Assembly (NCBI GenBank): GCA_033782935.1 | Contig: JAWQEG010000495.1 | Coordinates: 335,001-399,000, forward strand | Direction: 5' to 3' | Source: Petrolisthes cinctipes | Taxonomy: Eukaryota; Arthropoda; Malacostraca; Decapoda; Porcellanidae | Length of the DNA: 64,000 nucleotides | Part shown: positions 45,246 to 56,130 of the stretch, piece by piece | How positions within the stretch are numbered: position 1 is the first letter of the stretch | Layout of the letters: each line of letters opens with the position of its first letter | Position numbers and translations under genes: made by a program | The notes under the pieces: model-generated | The model's database searches: none | Seen by the model: only the letters and a program-made list of their open reading frames with translations | What the model was told of the DNA's origin: nothing

Positions 45246-46520
45246 ATGACTGGTCCATCAGCAAGAAAATTTACATGTACTACATGCAAGGTGTACCGCT
45301 GGTGTGAGGACTTCAGCGGGAGGAGTGAGAGCGACCTAGACTCCTCGAGTGTCTGCGACTTTTGCAAACTCGAGGAGAGGTTGATGAAGCACATCTCACT
45401 GCTCACGAAGGAGAACAACTCCGTAAAGGAGGAAGTTCTCAGGATGGACTCACAGAGGTGTGACTGCCATGTGAGAGACAAGACAGTCCAAGAAGCTTCT
45501 TCACCGGAGAGCTCCACCACGGCGGTAAAGAATAAGAAGAACAACAAGAAGAAGAAGAACAAGAAAAAGAACAACAAGAAGAAGAACAACAACAATGAAG
45601 AGGTAAAAGAGACTGCAGAAGGAAAAGAGACTGCAGAAAAGTGTGATGAAAAGGAGGAGGGGAATATGGAGAAGGGAGAAAAACCCAAGGAGACAGTTCA
45701 GGAGGGATTAGAGGAAAGTGAGGAATCAAATAAGAAGGAAAAGAAAATGAAGAAGGAAAAGAAGAAGAAGAAGCAACCTGGAGGAAGTGACGAGCCCGGC
45801 AGGAATTCAAAACACTCTCGGGTTCCTCACAAGGCATCTCGTGCTCCTACCAAGGAGAGGCCTGTGGATATACACATTGTAGGTGATTCCCAGGCACGAG
45901 GGCTGCAACCCCTAATGGCAGATCGCCTTCACACTTCTGTGAAGGTGAATTGTTTGCCAGGTTGTGGCAATGCTGACCTCCGAAAGGAAGCTGAGAGGAT
46001 CCAAACGTCCAGATCTGCTGTCATTGCACTCATGGTGAGTGGTAATGACATCTACCTGAGAAATGGTAGAGTAGGCATGACCGAAGGAGTCCTCTCGGAT
46101 GTGCTCGGTGCAGTAGATGACTGTGGGTTAAAAACCCGCAGAAGGGTAGTTGTTGGCATGCTCCCAAGGAGAGGCCCTTTAGGGACTGCTGTGTCAAAGA
46201 ACATTGCAGTAAATCAGCGCCTGGCTGATTTGTGTACTGCCGAGGGGGTGTTCTTTGTGGACCCCTACACCTCACTCTTTGGTAGAGACGACCTCTACCA
46301 GAGGGATGGCACACATCTCTCACTAAAGGGGAAAGAAGTGCTTTCCAAATTAATGGAAGACGCCGCCCCACGATGTCTCAGGAGCACTCGACCGAGCGTG
46401 GAGGAGAGCCCTCGTCGCTATGCTAGAGTGACCCCAGAGAAGACATTCGCTGAGATCCTGAAGAAGGATATCCCCAGCACTACCAAGACAATGACCAAAC
46501 CGGGAAACGGAAGAGTATAG
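45246..46520 (+). CDS. LINE ORF1 protein with SGNH/GDSL esterase domain
   Basis: A 424-residue protein, intact. The N-terminus has a Cys-rich finger (CTTCKVYRWCEDF ... CDFCKLEE). A coiled coil and a Lys/Glu/Asn-rich linker (residues ~95-200, many AAG/AAC codons) follow. The C-terminal SGNH-hydrolase domain has IVGDSQARGL (block I, catalytic Ser), LPGCGNAD (Gly), MVSGND (Asn) and YQRDGTHLS (Asp-x-x-His). Esterase domains in ORF1 are known in CR1-type LINEs, and ORF1p binds the element RNA. The start ATG follows GAGCGAG and is the first in frame. Confidence 0.9.
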   Translation: MTGPSARKFTCTTCKVYRWCEDFSGRSESDLDSSSVCDFCKLEERLMKHISLLTKENNSVKEEVLRMDSQRCDCHVRDKTVQEASSPESSTTAVKNKKNNKKKKNKKKNNKKKNNNNEEVKETAEGKETAEKCDEKEEGNMEKGEKPKETVQEGLEESEESNKKEKKMKKEKKKKKQPGGSDEPGRNSKHSRVPHKASRAPTKERPVDIHIVGDSQARGLQPLMADRLHTSVKVNCLPGCGNADLRKEAERIQTSRSAVIALMVSGNDIYLRNGRVGMTEGVLSDVLGAVDDCGLKTRRRVVVGMLPRRGPLGTAVSKNIAVNQRLADLCTAEGVFFVDPYTSLFGRDDLYQRDGTHLSLKGKEVLSKLMEDAAPRCLRSTRPSVEESPRRYARVTPEKTFAEILKKDIPSTTKTMTKPGNGRV

Positions 46521-46537
46521 GGAGCCCTGCAGTTGGG

Positions 46538-47713
46538 GGTTCCCTGAAGGTTCTATTGTTCAATGCCAGGTCCATCCGAAACAAGTTTTTGGAACTGCGG
46601 GCCCTCGTTGCGACAGAGGAACCCGAGATGGTGGCCATAACGGAGTCATGGTTGAGAACCTCAGACAGAGATCTTGAAGGGGAATTCGTGATTCCAGGCT
46701 ACCAACTCTTCCACAAAGATAGAGAGGACAGAGGGGGTGGTGGTGTGCTGTTGTATGTAAAGAACTCTATCAAATCGATGACCTGCAACATCACATCGAA
46801 CCACGAGCTCCTTGGAGTTGACCTAGAAATAGGCACTGCAAAATACAGAACCCTGCTGCTTTATAGACCCCCTGGACAACTCAATGAGATGGACAGGGAC
46901 CTATACCAGTTGCTGGGTGAACTAGTGGACGGCAGGGTGCGCATCCTTATAGGGGACTTCAACACACATGTTGACTGGGAAACCAGAGAGCCCTCTGCCG
47001 AGAACACACCACTCTTGGAGTTTGTAAATGATGAATTCCTCACTCAATGGGTAAGGAAGCCAACAAGAGGTGCTAACATACTCGACTTGGTCCTCACCTC
47101 CGAGGATGACATCATTCAAGACCTCTCTGTAAACGAAGAAATAGGCGGAAGCGACCACAAGCTTATAAGATTTTCAGTTAAGGTCCCTAATATGGAGACC
47201 GTGACCCCGGTGCATAGAAAATTAGACATGGGGAGAGCGAACTTTGCAGGTCTTCGTGAAGGCGTTGCTGAAATGGAACTAGAGGAGGGAGAGAGTGCTG
47301 ATGATCTGTGGAGGTCATTCTTGTCTTCCTTCATGGAACTTCAGTCGCGCTTTATTCCTCTGAAGGGAACAGGTCAGAAGTTCATTCAACCGAAGTGGTT
47401 TAATCGGGAAATCTGTAACCTACTAAGGGAGAGGAGAACTGCGTATCGTCGAGCGAAGGCATCTGGGGACCTTGACGGTCATAGAAGACTGAATCGAAAC
47501 GTGAGGTCCAAAATAAGGGCTGCTAAGCGTGCTGAGGAGGTCCGTGTGGCTAGACTCTGCAAAGAGAACCCCAAGGAGTTTTTCAGTTATGTGAATGGCC
47601 GTAAACCAATCCGACGCAGGATCGGTCCCTTGGTGAATGAGGATGGAGCATTGATGCACTCTGATGCAGAAAATGCTAACCTCTTAAATGAGTACTTCTC
47701 TTGTGTTCTCTGA
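46538..47713 (+). CDS. LINE ORF2, endonuclease part
   Basis: Open from just after a TGA at 46535 to a TGA at 47711, without an ATG before the first endonuclease motif. APE-type endonuclease motifs: FNARSIRNK, AITESWL, RGGGGVLLYVK, LIGDFNTHVDW and GGSDHKLIRFSV. Then a linker (FNREICNLLRERR) leads to NLLNEYFS. The endonuclease nicks target DNA for target-primed reverse transcription. The frame ends at a one-step frameshift near 47700; the protein continues in the next frame. Confidence 0.9.
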   Translation, partial: GSLKVLLFNARSIRNKFLELRALVATEEPEMVAITESWLRTSDRDLEGEFVIPGYQLFHKDREDRGGGGVLLYVKNSIKSMTCNITSNHELLGVDLEIGTAKYRTLLLYRPPGQLNEMDRDLYQLLGELVDGRVRILIGDFNTHVDWETREPSAENTPLLEFVNDEFLTQWVRKPTRGANILDLVLTSEDDIIQDLSVNEEIGGSDHKLIRFSVKVPNMETVTPVHRKLDMGRANFAGLREGVAEMELEEGESADDLWRSFLSSFMELQSRFIPLKGTGQKFIQPKWFNREICNLLRERRTAYRRAKASGDLDGHRRLNRNVRSKIRAAKRAEEVRVARLCKENPKEFFSYVNGRKPIRRRIGPLVNEDGALMHSDAENANLLNEYFSCVL

Positions 47714-49280
47714 GGAGAGTGGTCCCATTCCCGAACCTTTGGACTCCTTCAGTGCGAAGTTGGAGTCAATGGTCTTCACCCAAGAAGAAATCGAGAGAAA
47801 AATAATCGAATTAAAAGCAAACAAGTCCCCCGGTCCGGATAGGTTCTTACCTAGAGTGTTGAAAGAAGTGCATGGTGAAGTATCACGGCACCTGTGCATG
47901 GTCTTCAGCAGGGTAATCCAGACTGGATGCGTTCCTAGAGACTGGCGTGAGGCAGAGGTGACTCCTATCTTCAAGAAGGGAGATGCTAGCCAACCGTCAA
48001 ACTACAGACCCATCAGTTTAACCTCGATAGTCTGTAAACTCATGGAGAGCATCATGGTGGACAAAATAACAGCACACTTAGAATCAAATTTGCTACTGAG
48101 GGGTTCCCAGCATGGGTTCCGGCAGCACCGGTCATGCCTCACAAATCTGGTGGAATTCTTCCATTTTGTTTTCAGTGAGCATGATCGGGATAAAGCGGTC
48201 GATGTTGTCTACTTAGACTTTCAGAAAGCCTTTGATAAGGTACCCCACCGCCGCCTCCTTCGGAAAGTGCGTGCACTGGGCATAGACGGAAATGTGGCAA
48301 ATTGGATAGAGAACTGGCTAAGTGACAGACGGCAGCGGGTGGTAGTGAATGGACAGGCTTCAGAGTGGGTGCCCGTTACTAGCGGTGTTCCCCAAGGTTC
48401 TGTTCTGGGACCACTACTGTTTATCATCTATGTTAATGACGTGGATGGTGACATGGTTGCCAAGATTTCCAAATTCGCCGATGATACTAAGCTTGGTATG
48501 AATGTCGCGAAAGAAGGAAATACTACCCGCTTACAAGAAGATCTTAGGAAGATCGGGGAGTGGTCTGACACGTGGCAAATGCCATTTAACGTGAACAAAT
48601 GCAAAGTTATGCATATAGGCCACAGAAACCCCCGAACAGAGTATAACCTTAAGGGCAATGCTCTCGTAAGCACTGATACCGAGAAAGACTTGGGTGTAAC
48701 TATCACCAGCGACCTCAAGTTCTCAAAGCAGTATATTGAGGCTGAGAAGAAAGCCCAAAGGATGTTAGGGTACATAAAGCGACAGTTTGGATACCGGAAC
48801 AAGGAGATAGTACTTTGTCTGTACAATTCCCTTGTCCGACCGCACCTGGAGTATGCAGTCCAGTTTTGGAGTCCTTCTTACCGAAAGGATATCGCGAGAT
48901 TGGAACGAGTGCAAGCCAGGGCAACCAAACTTATACCCTCTCTTAGACACAAGAGCTATAAAGATAGGTTGGTAGAACTCGACCAGTTCTCTTTGGAAAC
49001 CCGGAGACTGCGTGGTCAGCTTATCGAAGTGTTTAAAATACTACGAGGCTTTGACAATGTAGGCTACAGGGACATTTTCCAACTCAGTGAGGGCACAACC
49101 AGGAATCATGGCTACAAACTTGAACTGAAGCGATACAACCGTGATCTGTGTGGTAAATTCTTTACATACAGCATCTGTGGTACTTGGAACGCGCTTCCTG
49201 CTGATGTAGTCAACAGCAACTCTGTGGATCAGTTCAAGTCCAGATTAGACAAAGCCTTAAATCACCGTCTAGGTGTTTAA
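47691..49280 (+). CDS. LINE ORF2, reverse-transcriptase part
   Basis: Open for about 530 residues. RT blocks in order: PGPDRFLPRVLKE, NYRPISLTSIVCKLMES, HGFRQHRSCLTNLVEF, VYLDFQKAFDKVPH, SGVPQGSVLGPLLF, KFADDTKLG (catalytic FADD) and KDLGVTITSDL. A C-terminal region follows with VRPHLEYAVQFWSP and FFTYSICGTWNALP, common in CR1/jockey-type proteins. The frame joins the endonuclease part at EYFS/VFSEES, so only one indel (about two bases) separates a whole ORF2. A sequencing error cannot be excluded. Confidence 0.92.
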   Translation, partial: STSLVFSEESGPIPEPLDSFSAKLESMVFTQEEIERKIIELKANKSPGPDRFLPRVLKEVHGEVSRHLCMVFSRVIQTGCVPRDWREAEVTPIFKKGDASQPSNYRPISLTSIVCKLMESIMVDKITAHLESNLLLRGSQHGFRQHRSCLTNLVEFFHFVFSEHDRDKAVDVVYLDFQKAFDKVPHRRLLRKVRALGIDGNVANWIENWLSDRRQRVVVNGQASEWVPVTSGVPQGSVLGPLLFIIYVNDVDGDMVAKISKFADDTKLGMNVAKEGNTTRLQEDLRKIGEWSDTWQMPFNVNKCKVMHIGHRNPRTEYNLKGNALVSTDTEKDLGVTITSDLKFSKQYIEAEKKAQRMLGYIKRQFGYRNKEIVLCLYNSLVRPHLEYAVQFWSPSYRKDIARLERVQARATKLIPSLRHKSYKDRLVELDQFSLETRRLRGQLIEVFKILRGFDNVGYRDIFQLSEGTTRNHGYKLELKRYNRDLCGKFFTYSICGTWNALPADVVNSNSVDQFKSRLDKALNHRLGV

Positions 49281-49329
49281 GCCGTTGTGCGAGTGTTCCT
49301 TGATGGTTTCACATGACACATTCGAGGAC

Positions 49330-50470
49330 GGTCGCCTACTTGCGCAACTAAACCCACAGGTACCCTCTTTGTATGGATCGTAAGGTCCCCTAGGGTACTT
49401 CTTTTCCTTGTAACTCCTTGTAACACTCCATTCATGACTTCAAATTGATCTAAAGTGGCTCTGGGAATCTTTCGTCCTGGTAATTTTCCACCTTGTAGAT
49501 AATTTGAAACTTCCTCCCAAGTCTGATCTTTACGTTGTTCCTGAACAAACTCTTCACGCGTTAGACCTAACCAGGTAACAAGTGGCTGATGTGTTACCAG
49601 TCTGACTGGGCGTGACAACTGGTCTGCCACTACATTCTCCTTACCCTTGACATACTTAACATAGAAATTGTACTCGCGCATTTCCAACATCCATCTCGTT
49701 ACTCTAGGTGATTTTGTGCGTCTACGAAAGATATTGGTGAGTGGTTGATGATCCGTCTGAATTTCAAAACGAGCTCCCCAGAGATAATGATGCAAGTGAC
49801 GGCAAGCTAAAACTATGGCTAATGCTTCCTTATCAGTAACTGAGTAACGTCGCTTACATGAACTAATCTTCTTAGAGAAATAACCTAGAGGTTTGACACT
49901 CCCGTCTAACTGAACCTGATGTAGAACAGCTCCAACACATTCATCACTGGCATCAGTCACTAAAACGAGTGGGAATTCGGGTTGATAATTTACTAGGACT
50001 GGCATAGACATCAGTTTTCCCTTAAGTGTTTCGAAAGCCTCTTGACATTTGTCCGTCCACTTGAAGCTGACTTTGGATTTCGTAAGGTTGGTTATTGGTG
50101 TAGCAATTTTCGAGAAATTCGGGACAAATTTACGGTAGAATCCACACATACCTACGAATCTCCTAACTTCCTTGACATTCTGAGGTGGTTTCAACAGACT
50201 AATGGCTTCTAAGTTCCTTGGATCTGGTGTACTACCTTCCCGGGAGACTCTATGACCTAGAAACTTCACCTCCCGTTTGACAAAATCACACTTGGTCGGA
50301 TTCAATTTTACTCCTCTGTCTTCTAGCAATTTGAAAAGCTTTCCTAGCCTATCCATCAATTGATCAAAATCTCCAGCCCATAAAATGATATCATCTAAAT
50401 AATTCTTGACCAGCCTTCTCTCAACAAGGGTGCGAGGATTTCTGCCATTTTGCGCGAAAAGATCGCGGGT
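49330..50470 (-). CDS. Gypsy pol: RT (C-terminal) and RNase H
   Basis: The minus strand reads VKNYLDDIILWAGDFDQL (RT catalytic YLDD), KFLGHRVSREG, RRFVGMCGFYRKFVPNFS. RNase H follows: LVLVTDASDECVGAVLHQ, YSVTDKEALAIVLACRHL, FEIQTDHQPLTNIF and GKENVVADQLSRP (the catalytic Asp, Glu and Asp of RNase H). It continues from the upstream frame through a one-base shift near 50450 and ends where the LINE is inserted. Broken by frameshift and insertion. Confidence 0.92.
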
Positions 50471-51840
50471 GCACAACTTAATCCGAAAGGAAGTCTACAG
50501 AAACGGTACAAGGATACACCATCGGAGAAGGTGGTTACATCCCTACTATCCTCATCTAATACTATCTGAAAGTAAGCATCCTTTAAATCAAGGGTAGCAT
50601 AATATTGATGTCCTGACGCAACATTCACTAGATCTTTAAGTCGGGGCAAAGGATGAATATCAGCAGCTAAGTGTTCGTTTACCTTTCTAAAGTCTAGACA
50701 CATCCGTTTACTACCATTTGGTTTGTTCACTAACACGATAGGGGATAACCACGCTGCGCTCGAGGGTTCAATCACGCCTCTTTCCTCCATATCTGTCAAC
50801 ATTTGAGAAATTAACTTCTTTGCATGCTCCAGATATCGATATATTGGTGTCCTACAAGGATTTGGGTCCAATACTGAAATGTGGGCTGGTTCCCCTGAGA
50901 TGGTACCCATTTCCTCACTGTTTACCATGAACAAGTTCTCGTGAGATACAACTGCGTTTGACAATTTTTCTTGCTGTTCGCTAGATAAGTGAGTCCAGTT
51001 CTGTTCGCGGATTAATTTCTGCAATCCTTCTCTTCTAGTTCCCTCATCACCAGTACAATCATTCTTAGGCAACAATTCATTCTCAATTTGAGTGTGACAT
51101 ACCTGAGTAAATGAATCCTCTACTGAGTCAGAGTAATGATCATAACGAGCTACAATGGTACCTGCATTAATGAATTTATGCACCTTAGATGGGTTGTCCA
51201 TAAGTATGGGAATAGTCTGTCTATGATCGACCTCCACTAACATTGCACAAGTCTGAGATGAATATTTGGGCTGAGGATACACTACTAAGCTAGATCCTAT
51301 CTGTTCACTGATGTTAACCCGAATTACCTTGACTTTGTACGGTTCCAAATGTATCATCTCCTTAAGCTGGACCTGATTAGTTGCTTGACTCTGTATTACA
51401 TTAGGGTTTGGTACTCTAACTTTCCTTACACTAGCGAGAGTTGTGCGGACATGGGCTACGTTGTAAGCAGTTCCTCCCCAAACCATGATCTTTTCCCGAG
51501 GACACCAAGTCAAGTTTGATCGGTGGACAACATCACATCCCAACAATAAATCCTGGTTATGATAAACGTCGGGTACTACTGCGATCCTCGGTGAATAGAC
51601 TTCCTGATCTCCCACGTGAATGTTTACTCTCACCATTCCCAAAACTTTCAATGGATCACCATTTACTGCAACTAATGATGGCAACACCTTAGACTTATCC
51701 AATTCAAGACCCAATCTCTTCATAGTACTTCTTTTAATCAATGTTGCTCCACTACCGGTGTCCAATAACGCCGTACACAATTTATTATTGACAATGAGAT
51801 TTATTACAGGCGAGAGATCAGCGTAGCCTAGTCATGAGGT
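50412..51840 (-). CDS. Gypsy pol: protease and RT (N-terminal)
   Basis: The aspartic-protease motif CTALLDTGSGATLIKRS (DTGS active site) is followed by a linker. RT blocks: GVIEPSSAAWLSPIVLVNK, KRMCLDFRKVNEHLAADIHP, YATLDLKDAYFQI and FCRLPFGLSCAPAIFSRKM. The frame ends at TAG shortly after ILAPLL, where a one-base shift moves to the frame carrying YLDD. Protease matures the polyprotein and RT copies the element RNA. Confidence 0.92.
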
Positions 51841-51886
51841 AGGATTCCGGACTGATACGTCGGCGGTTCCTCCTAACTCGCTCGTG

Positions 51887-53056
51887 TTATTCACTGAACT
51901 GGCAATTTACTGTGGGTGGAGTCTGATTACGTGAACCAGGAGTTTGATACTGTCGCGTGGAAGAAGAACGAGTGGCTTTTCCCGGACAAGTTGGGTTACC
52001 TCGTCTACATTCCAATCTCAAGCACTCAAAGCAGTGTCCTCTAGGTGGTTTTCTCCAACAATCTCTCAAGAAATGAGTCTCGGTTTGACAGAATGCACAA
52101 TATTTAGGTGGGGTTGGGCCTGATCTCGGGGCAAATGGCTGGCTAACCTGCTGTTGTAATTTATTTAGTTTGTCTGTGAGTTCTGCTAAACTATCCTCTG
52201 ACTTTGTAGATACTGGTACTTCTGACTGCTCATCCCCTAGGTTTTTCGAACTACCCCCAGTCTTGGTTAGAGAGCTAGGCACTGAATTAACTGCAACTTG
52301 AGTTTTGAGAAGCATAGCCCGTTCATTCTCTACATGACCCAGGAATTTGTTTACAGGAATACTGTCATCCACAAAGACCTCTAAGAGATCCCTACTACCT
52401 CGTGGAAAACCTTGCAACAACTTCCTTTTCAGCAGCCTATCCCTATCTGGAAGTGTCTCACTGTGAAACGTTCCTCTGATCGCTGTGAACTGACATTTGA
52501 ACTTATGCACGAAAGACTGTGGGCTACTCATCCAGTCATAATTTAAAGAATCGTTTTGTCTCCACGCCTGGTCAAAGTTAAGTTCAACACCAAATTCCTT
52601 AGTAAGATACTGTTTCAGTTCATCCCACTTCTTTATCTCCCCATGCTTCTGTGCTGTATGAATCATTACCACCATCTCATGATCTACTCTTGATTTTGCC
52701 ACCTCTAACCTAGCATCAGAATCAATTGTACAATGTTCAACCTGTTCGAAAAACATCTGCAACCTTGCAGCTGAATCTATCCCATGTAATGCTTCTAACT
52801 CCAGAATTTTAATGTCACGAGGTTTAACTAAGACTTCTGAAGGTGTTTTTACTGGTGTACTAGTCATGTTTGGGGCTAAAATTGTTGAACACCCAGAGAC
52901 AGAATCTCTGCCACCTGGTGAACTCCTAGGAAGAACAGTGTCAGGGTTGGTTAATTTTTCCATTTCCTCTAGCCTAACTGTTACACCTTGTACTTTGTCA
53001 ACTAAAACTCGCATGGTATCTATTAACACCTGATTATCAACTGCCTGATGTTCCAC
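51887..53056 (-). CDS. Gypsy Gag
   Basis: A 389-residue open frame starting MEHQAVDNQVLIDTMRVLVD. It contains a helical capsid-like region (HEMVVMIHTAQKHGEIKK, KQYLTKEFGVELNFDQAW, LLKRKLLQGFPRGSRDLLEV), a Gln-rich linker and a Cys-rich nucleocapsid region (CAFCQTETHFLRDCW, HCFECLRLECRRGNPTC), i.e. a CCHC-like knuckle plus a Cys cluster. Gag forms the particle and packages RNA. No stop interrupts it. Harbinger element 2 sits about 20 bp upstream of the start codon, which cuts it off from its 5' LTR. Confidence 0.88.
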   Translation of the reverse strand: MEHQAVDNQVLIDTMRVLVDKVQGVTVRLEEMEKLTNPDTVLPRSSPGGRDSVSGCSTILAPNMTSTPVKTPSEVLVKPRDIKILELEALHGIDSAARLQMFFEQVEHCTIDSDARLEVAKSRVDHEMVVMIHTAQKHGEIKKWDELKQYLTKEFGVELNFDQAWRQNDSLNYDWMSSPQSFVHKFKCQFTAIRGTFHSETLPDRDRLLKRKLLQGFPRGSRDLLEVFVDDSIPVNKFLGHVENERAMLLKTQVAVNSVPSSLTKTGGSSKNLGDEQSEVPVSTKSEDSLAELTDKLNKLQQQVSQPFAPRSGPTPPKYCAFCQTETHFLRDCWRKPPRGHCFECLRLECRRGNPTCPGKATRSSSTRQYQTPGSRNQTPPTVNCQFSE

Positions 53057-53342
53057 TCCACCATACTGCCCAGCCGGTACTTATAAAGCCTAAGTCTCGT
53101 CTTTAGGAAACAAGATGGCCGAAATTTCTCCTAAATCACCGAGATCGCGTCCCAAATCCCTAAGTCTCACCCTAACGCCTCGAATTAACTAAAACACCTC
53201 GCGAGGTGTTTTAGGCCGCTAGGACGAGTCCTAATGGGACTCTTAGGTTCTCAATCAAGTGGAATGTCCGGTGCCCCGTAGAAATTACGAAGTTTCGTTC
53301 GTCATTCTCGCCAATCGTAACATTGTTTTGTAAACAGTGAAC

Positions 53343-54091
53343 ATGGCCGCACCTGCACCACTCCGCCAGCGTAGACCAAGACGTTTTCGGGAGAGGAAGG
53401 ATGTTCTCCATGACCTTGATGATGGTGAACTAATCAAGAGGTACCGCTTGGACCGGGCTGGAATTATTTTTGTGACTGATCTCGTCCGAGGGCCTCTAAC
53501 CAACCCAACTGGAAGAAACCAAGCGCTGACCCCAGAGATGAAAATTATTGTTCTATTGAGGTATCTTGCCACTGGGAAAATGCAGCTTTGCAGCATGGAT
53601 GACTTGGGCCCTTCTCAACAGACTGTGAGCCGAGTCATCACAGAAACACTGATGGCACTCTCTTCAAATGCAATACTTACACAATTCATCACATTCCCTA
53701 TAACCCCACATGAAACCCAGAGGAAAATAGTAGATTTTCAACAAATTGCTGGATTTCCTGGGGTGATCGGTGCAATAGACGGAACCCATGTAAGAATATC
53801 TGCACCAAGTGAGTTTGAGGGAGAGTATGTTAATAGAAAAGGGTATCACAGCATCAATGTACAAGTTATTTTTGATGCCAAATACAAAATAACAGATATA
53901 GTTGCAAAGTGGCCGGGATCCGTGCATGATGCACGTATTTTAAATGAAAGTTCATTGAACAGGGTTGTGTTTGGCAGGGGTATGGTTCCAGATGGATGCC
54001 ACCTGTTAGGAGATAGTGGCTACCCCTCCAAAAAATGGCTGTTAACTCCATACCTTCGACCTCAGCCCGGTCCACAGTCCAACTATAACAG
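53343..54091 (+). CDS. Harbinger 2 transposase, exon 1 (HARBI1-like)
   Basis: Starts MAAPAPLRQRRPRRFRERKD, then a helix-turn-helix region (LVRGPLTNPTGRNQALTPE, LLRYLATGKMQLCSMDDLG, PSQQTVSRVITETLMAL). The DDE core follows: GVIGAIDGTHVRI (first Asp), NVQVIFDAKYKITDIVAKWP, GSVHDARI and CHLLGDSGYPSKKWL (second Asp). Donor GTAGAC at 54092; ends with two bases completed by exon 2. The transposase cuts and pastes the element into TWA-like sites. No stop or frameshift seen. The ATG at 53337 is an alternative. Confidence 0.92.
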
Positions 54092-54822
54092 GTAGACATT
54101 GTATAGTACCTACTGACTGGTTTAATATTTGTAATAAGTCATTCTTAGAATAGCATATATGCCCACGGGTTGATAATCTGTGGCCCACTAGCAGTTAATT
54201 CCAATTTATATTTTAAAATAAAATATTGCACTCCGGTATTATAATACATTAATGTGATTTCCTACTCTCTCTTCCCTGAATCGAACATGATAGGGTTAAA
54301 TTTTACCAGCTAAGCTGCTAATAATAATATATCAGTGATCATGTCAAGAATTACCCACAATTTCTTGTATGGCCCACGTCCCATGACCTAATGGTGAAGT
54401 GGCCCACAGTTGTAAATTAGTTGGACCACCCTGTTACAGATCAGTAATTTTTACGGTACTTTATTTCGATGTTGTTGGTATTTTATTTCTATTTTTTTTA
54501 TTCTCGACTACTTTGACCATGTTTACAGGTTTAATTGCATGAGAGAAAGGATAAATATTACTAATTCTGTACCGGTATTACAATTGATGGTAATTTATAG
54601 TTTAAAATACAAGACCCAATGCTTTTTATGCAAGCAGTACTGTAATTTAATAGGTGTATGGATATTATTGGTAAAATGTGTCACTTGGCATGAGGAACAT
54701 GATAATCACTGGTATTCCGCATTCTACAGTCCATTTATATTAGCTATTCATTATTTTAATATATTTTTAATTAACCTCATGTTAGACTTTCCTTTTTCAC
54801 CTGTAATATAAAAATATTTCAG

Positions 54823-55123
54823 AGCACACAAGATAACGAGAAGTGTCGTGGAGCGAGGTATCGGCCAACTGAAACGGCGGTTTCACGTTCTGCACGGGGA
54901 AATTAGAGTCCAACCTCCATCAAAGGTGTGCCAGATTATTAAAGTCTGTGCCATGCTCCACAATATATGCAAGGACAGGAACATCTATATCCCTGCTGCA
55001 GAGGATGATGAGGAAGAGGTTGATGACCCGCTACCTTTGCAACCACCTCAACCACCTGCTGCTCAACGACCACGCGAGGGGCTGCTGTACTGGGATGAGT
55101 TTGCCGACCTGCATTTCCGGTAA
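54823..55123 (+). CDS. Harbinger 2 transposase, exon 2
   Basis: Acceptor ATATTTCAG; in phase it reads [20 protein letters not shown], with the third catalytic residue (Glu of VVERGIG). It continues [19 protein letters not shown] and an acidic/Pro-rich tail ending FADLHFR. Exons 1 and 2 total 1050 bases, exactly 350 codons with stop, so the protein reads complete at 349 residues with the full DDE triad. Confidence 0.92.
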
Positions 55124-55685
55124 CTGTGCTAACTTTTCTTTTGGATCTATCTCATGATCAAACTGTCTCGACCTTCAGACATAAGTCTTTCAGTCTAGCT
55201 CAGTCCCAAAAGTGTAGCAGTTTTACCTTAGGAAATCTTAAATGCAGTAGTCTTTATACATCACTAGCAAGTCTGTACCCACCACTTCATTTTACATCCA
55301 GTCCCTCATTGAAGTTTACTGAATAATTGACTGGATATAAAATATTGAACATGTTTCTCTAGTACTGTATTATTTTTTAGTGTAGTCAAAATGTGCAGTT
55401 TTACAGTATTTTTTTCTTTTTACAGCAATGACAACTAAAGTGATGTTGCCTCATCAAAATCTACGGTACTTTATGTTGTGGACCACTGTAAGTACATAAT
55501 TATTGTTGGGTATTTAACCTGTTACTTACCTTGCCTTAGTAACTTTTCTGTTTGGTCATGTAAAGTACTGACTGTACATACAATATCATTATTATTTAAT
55601 GACGTACCTTTCTTTTTTAACATTTTCCTTTGGTTTGTTTTTGGGTGAAAGATAATGAAAACAAAATTAGGAGGTTGTTGTTTAA

Positions 55686-56039
55686 TTACTGAATCTTATG
55701 TTGTAGCATATTAGTAAAATATATGGTTTGTGCACGGGCTGCCTCAATTTGTGCCTCTTGCAGTTCAATTTGTTTATCTTTAATTATACTTTCTTTCATT
55801 TTTAAAATTCTCTCCTCTTTCTTTATCATTAAATCTTCTTCTAACAATTGAATTTCAAGTTTTCTTTTCTTTTCTAAATGTATTACTTCTCCTTCATCCA
55901 CCACCATGAATTTGCTACAGCTACTTGTATTATTTTCTAGATGTGATAAATCTAGTATCTCTGCAGGGGCAGCAGCAGGAGGAGCAGCAGCAGCAGCAGC
56001 AGGGGCAGCAGCAGCAGGGGCAGCAGCAGCAGCAGCAGG

Positions 56040-56077
<38 letters not shown>

Positions 56078-56130
56078 CAAGGGCAGGAGTAGGAGCAGCA
56101 GCAGGATGGGGAAATTCTCTGGTCTCAATT
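55686..56130 (-). CDS. Harbinger 2 SANT/Myb-like partner, last exon
   Basis: Acceptor AATTTGGCAG (AG 56132-56131). It reads IETREFPHP, a poly-Ala tract with Pro and Thr from (GCT)n at about 55970-56080, AEILDLSHLENN, and a long coiled coil: VIHLEKKRKLEIQLLEEDLM, KKEERILKMKESIIKDKQIE, LQEAQIEAARAQ. Such C-terminal coiled coils are usual in the Myb-like proteins of Harbinger elements and probably mediate multimerisation. Stop at 55686. Confidence 0.8.

Larger units (their letters stand above)
44560..49330 (+). mobile_element. CR1-like LINE inserted in gypsy pol
   Basis: Plus-strand non-LTR element opposite to the gypsy host: a ~650-bp 5' region (44590-45245), ORF1 and ORF2, and a short 3' end before gypsy sequence resumes near 49320. 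The left junction shows an A22 run at 44560-44588. Exact ends and the target duplication could not be fixed. ORF1 with an SGNH esterase and an APE-type endonuclease plus RT in ORF2 fit the CR1/L2-like group. Confidence 0.88.

Noticed and set aside
45236..45837. Leu/Ser/Phe-rich minus-strand frames over LINE ORF1
   Set aside because: Complement of the Lys/Glu/Asn-rich linker of ORF1; no independent support.
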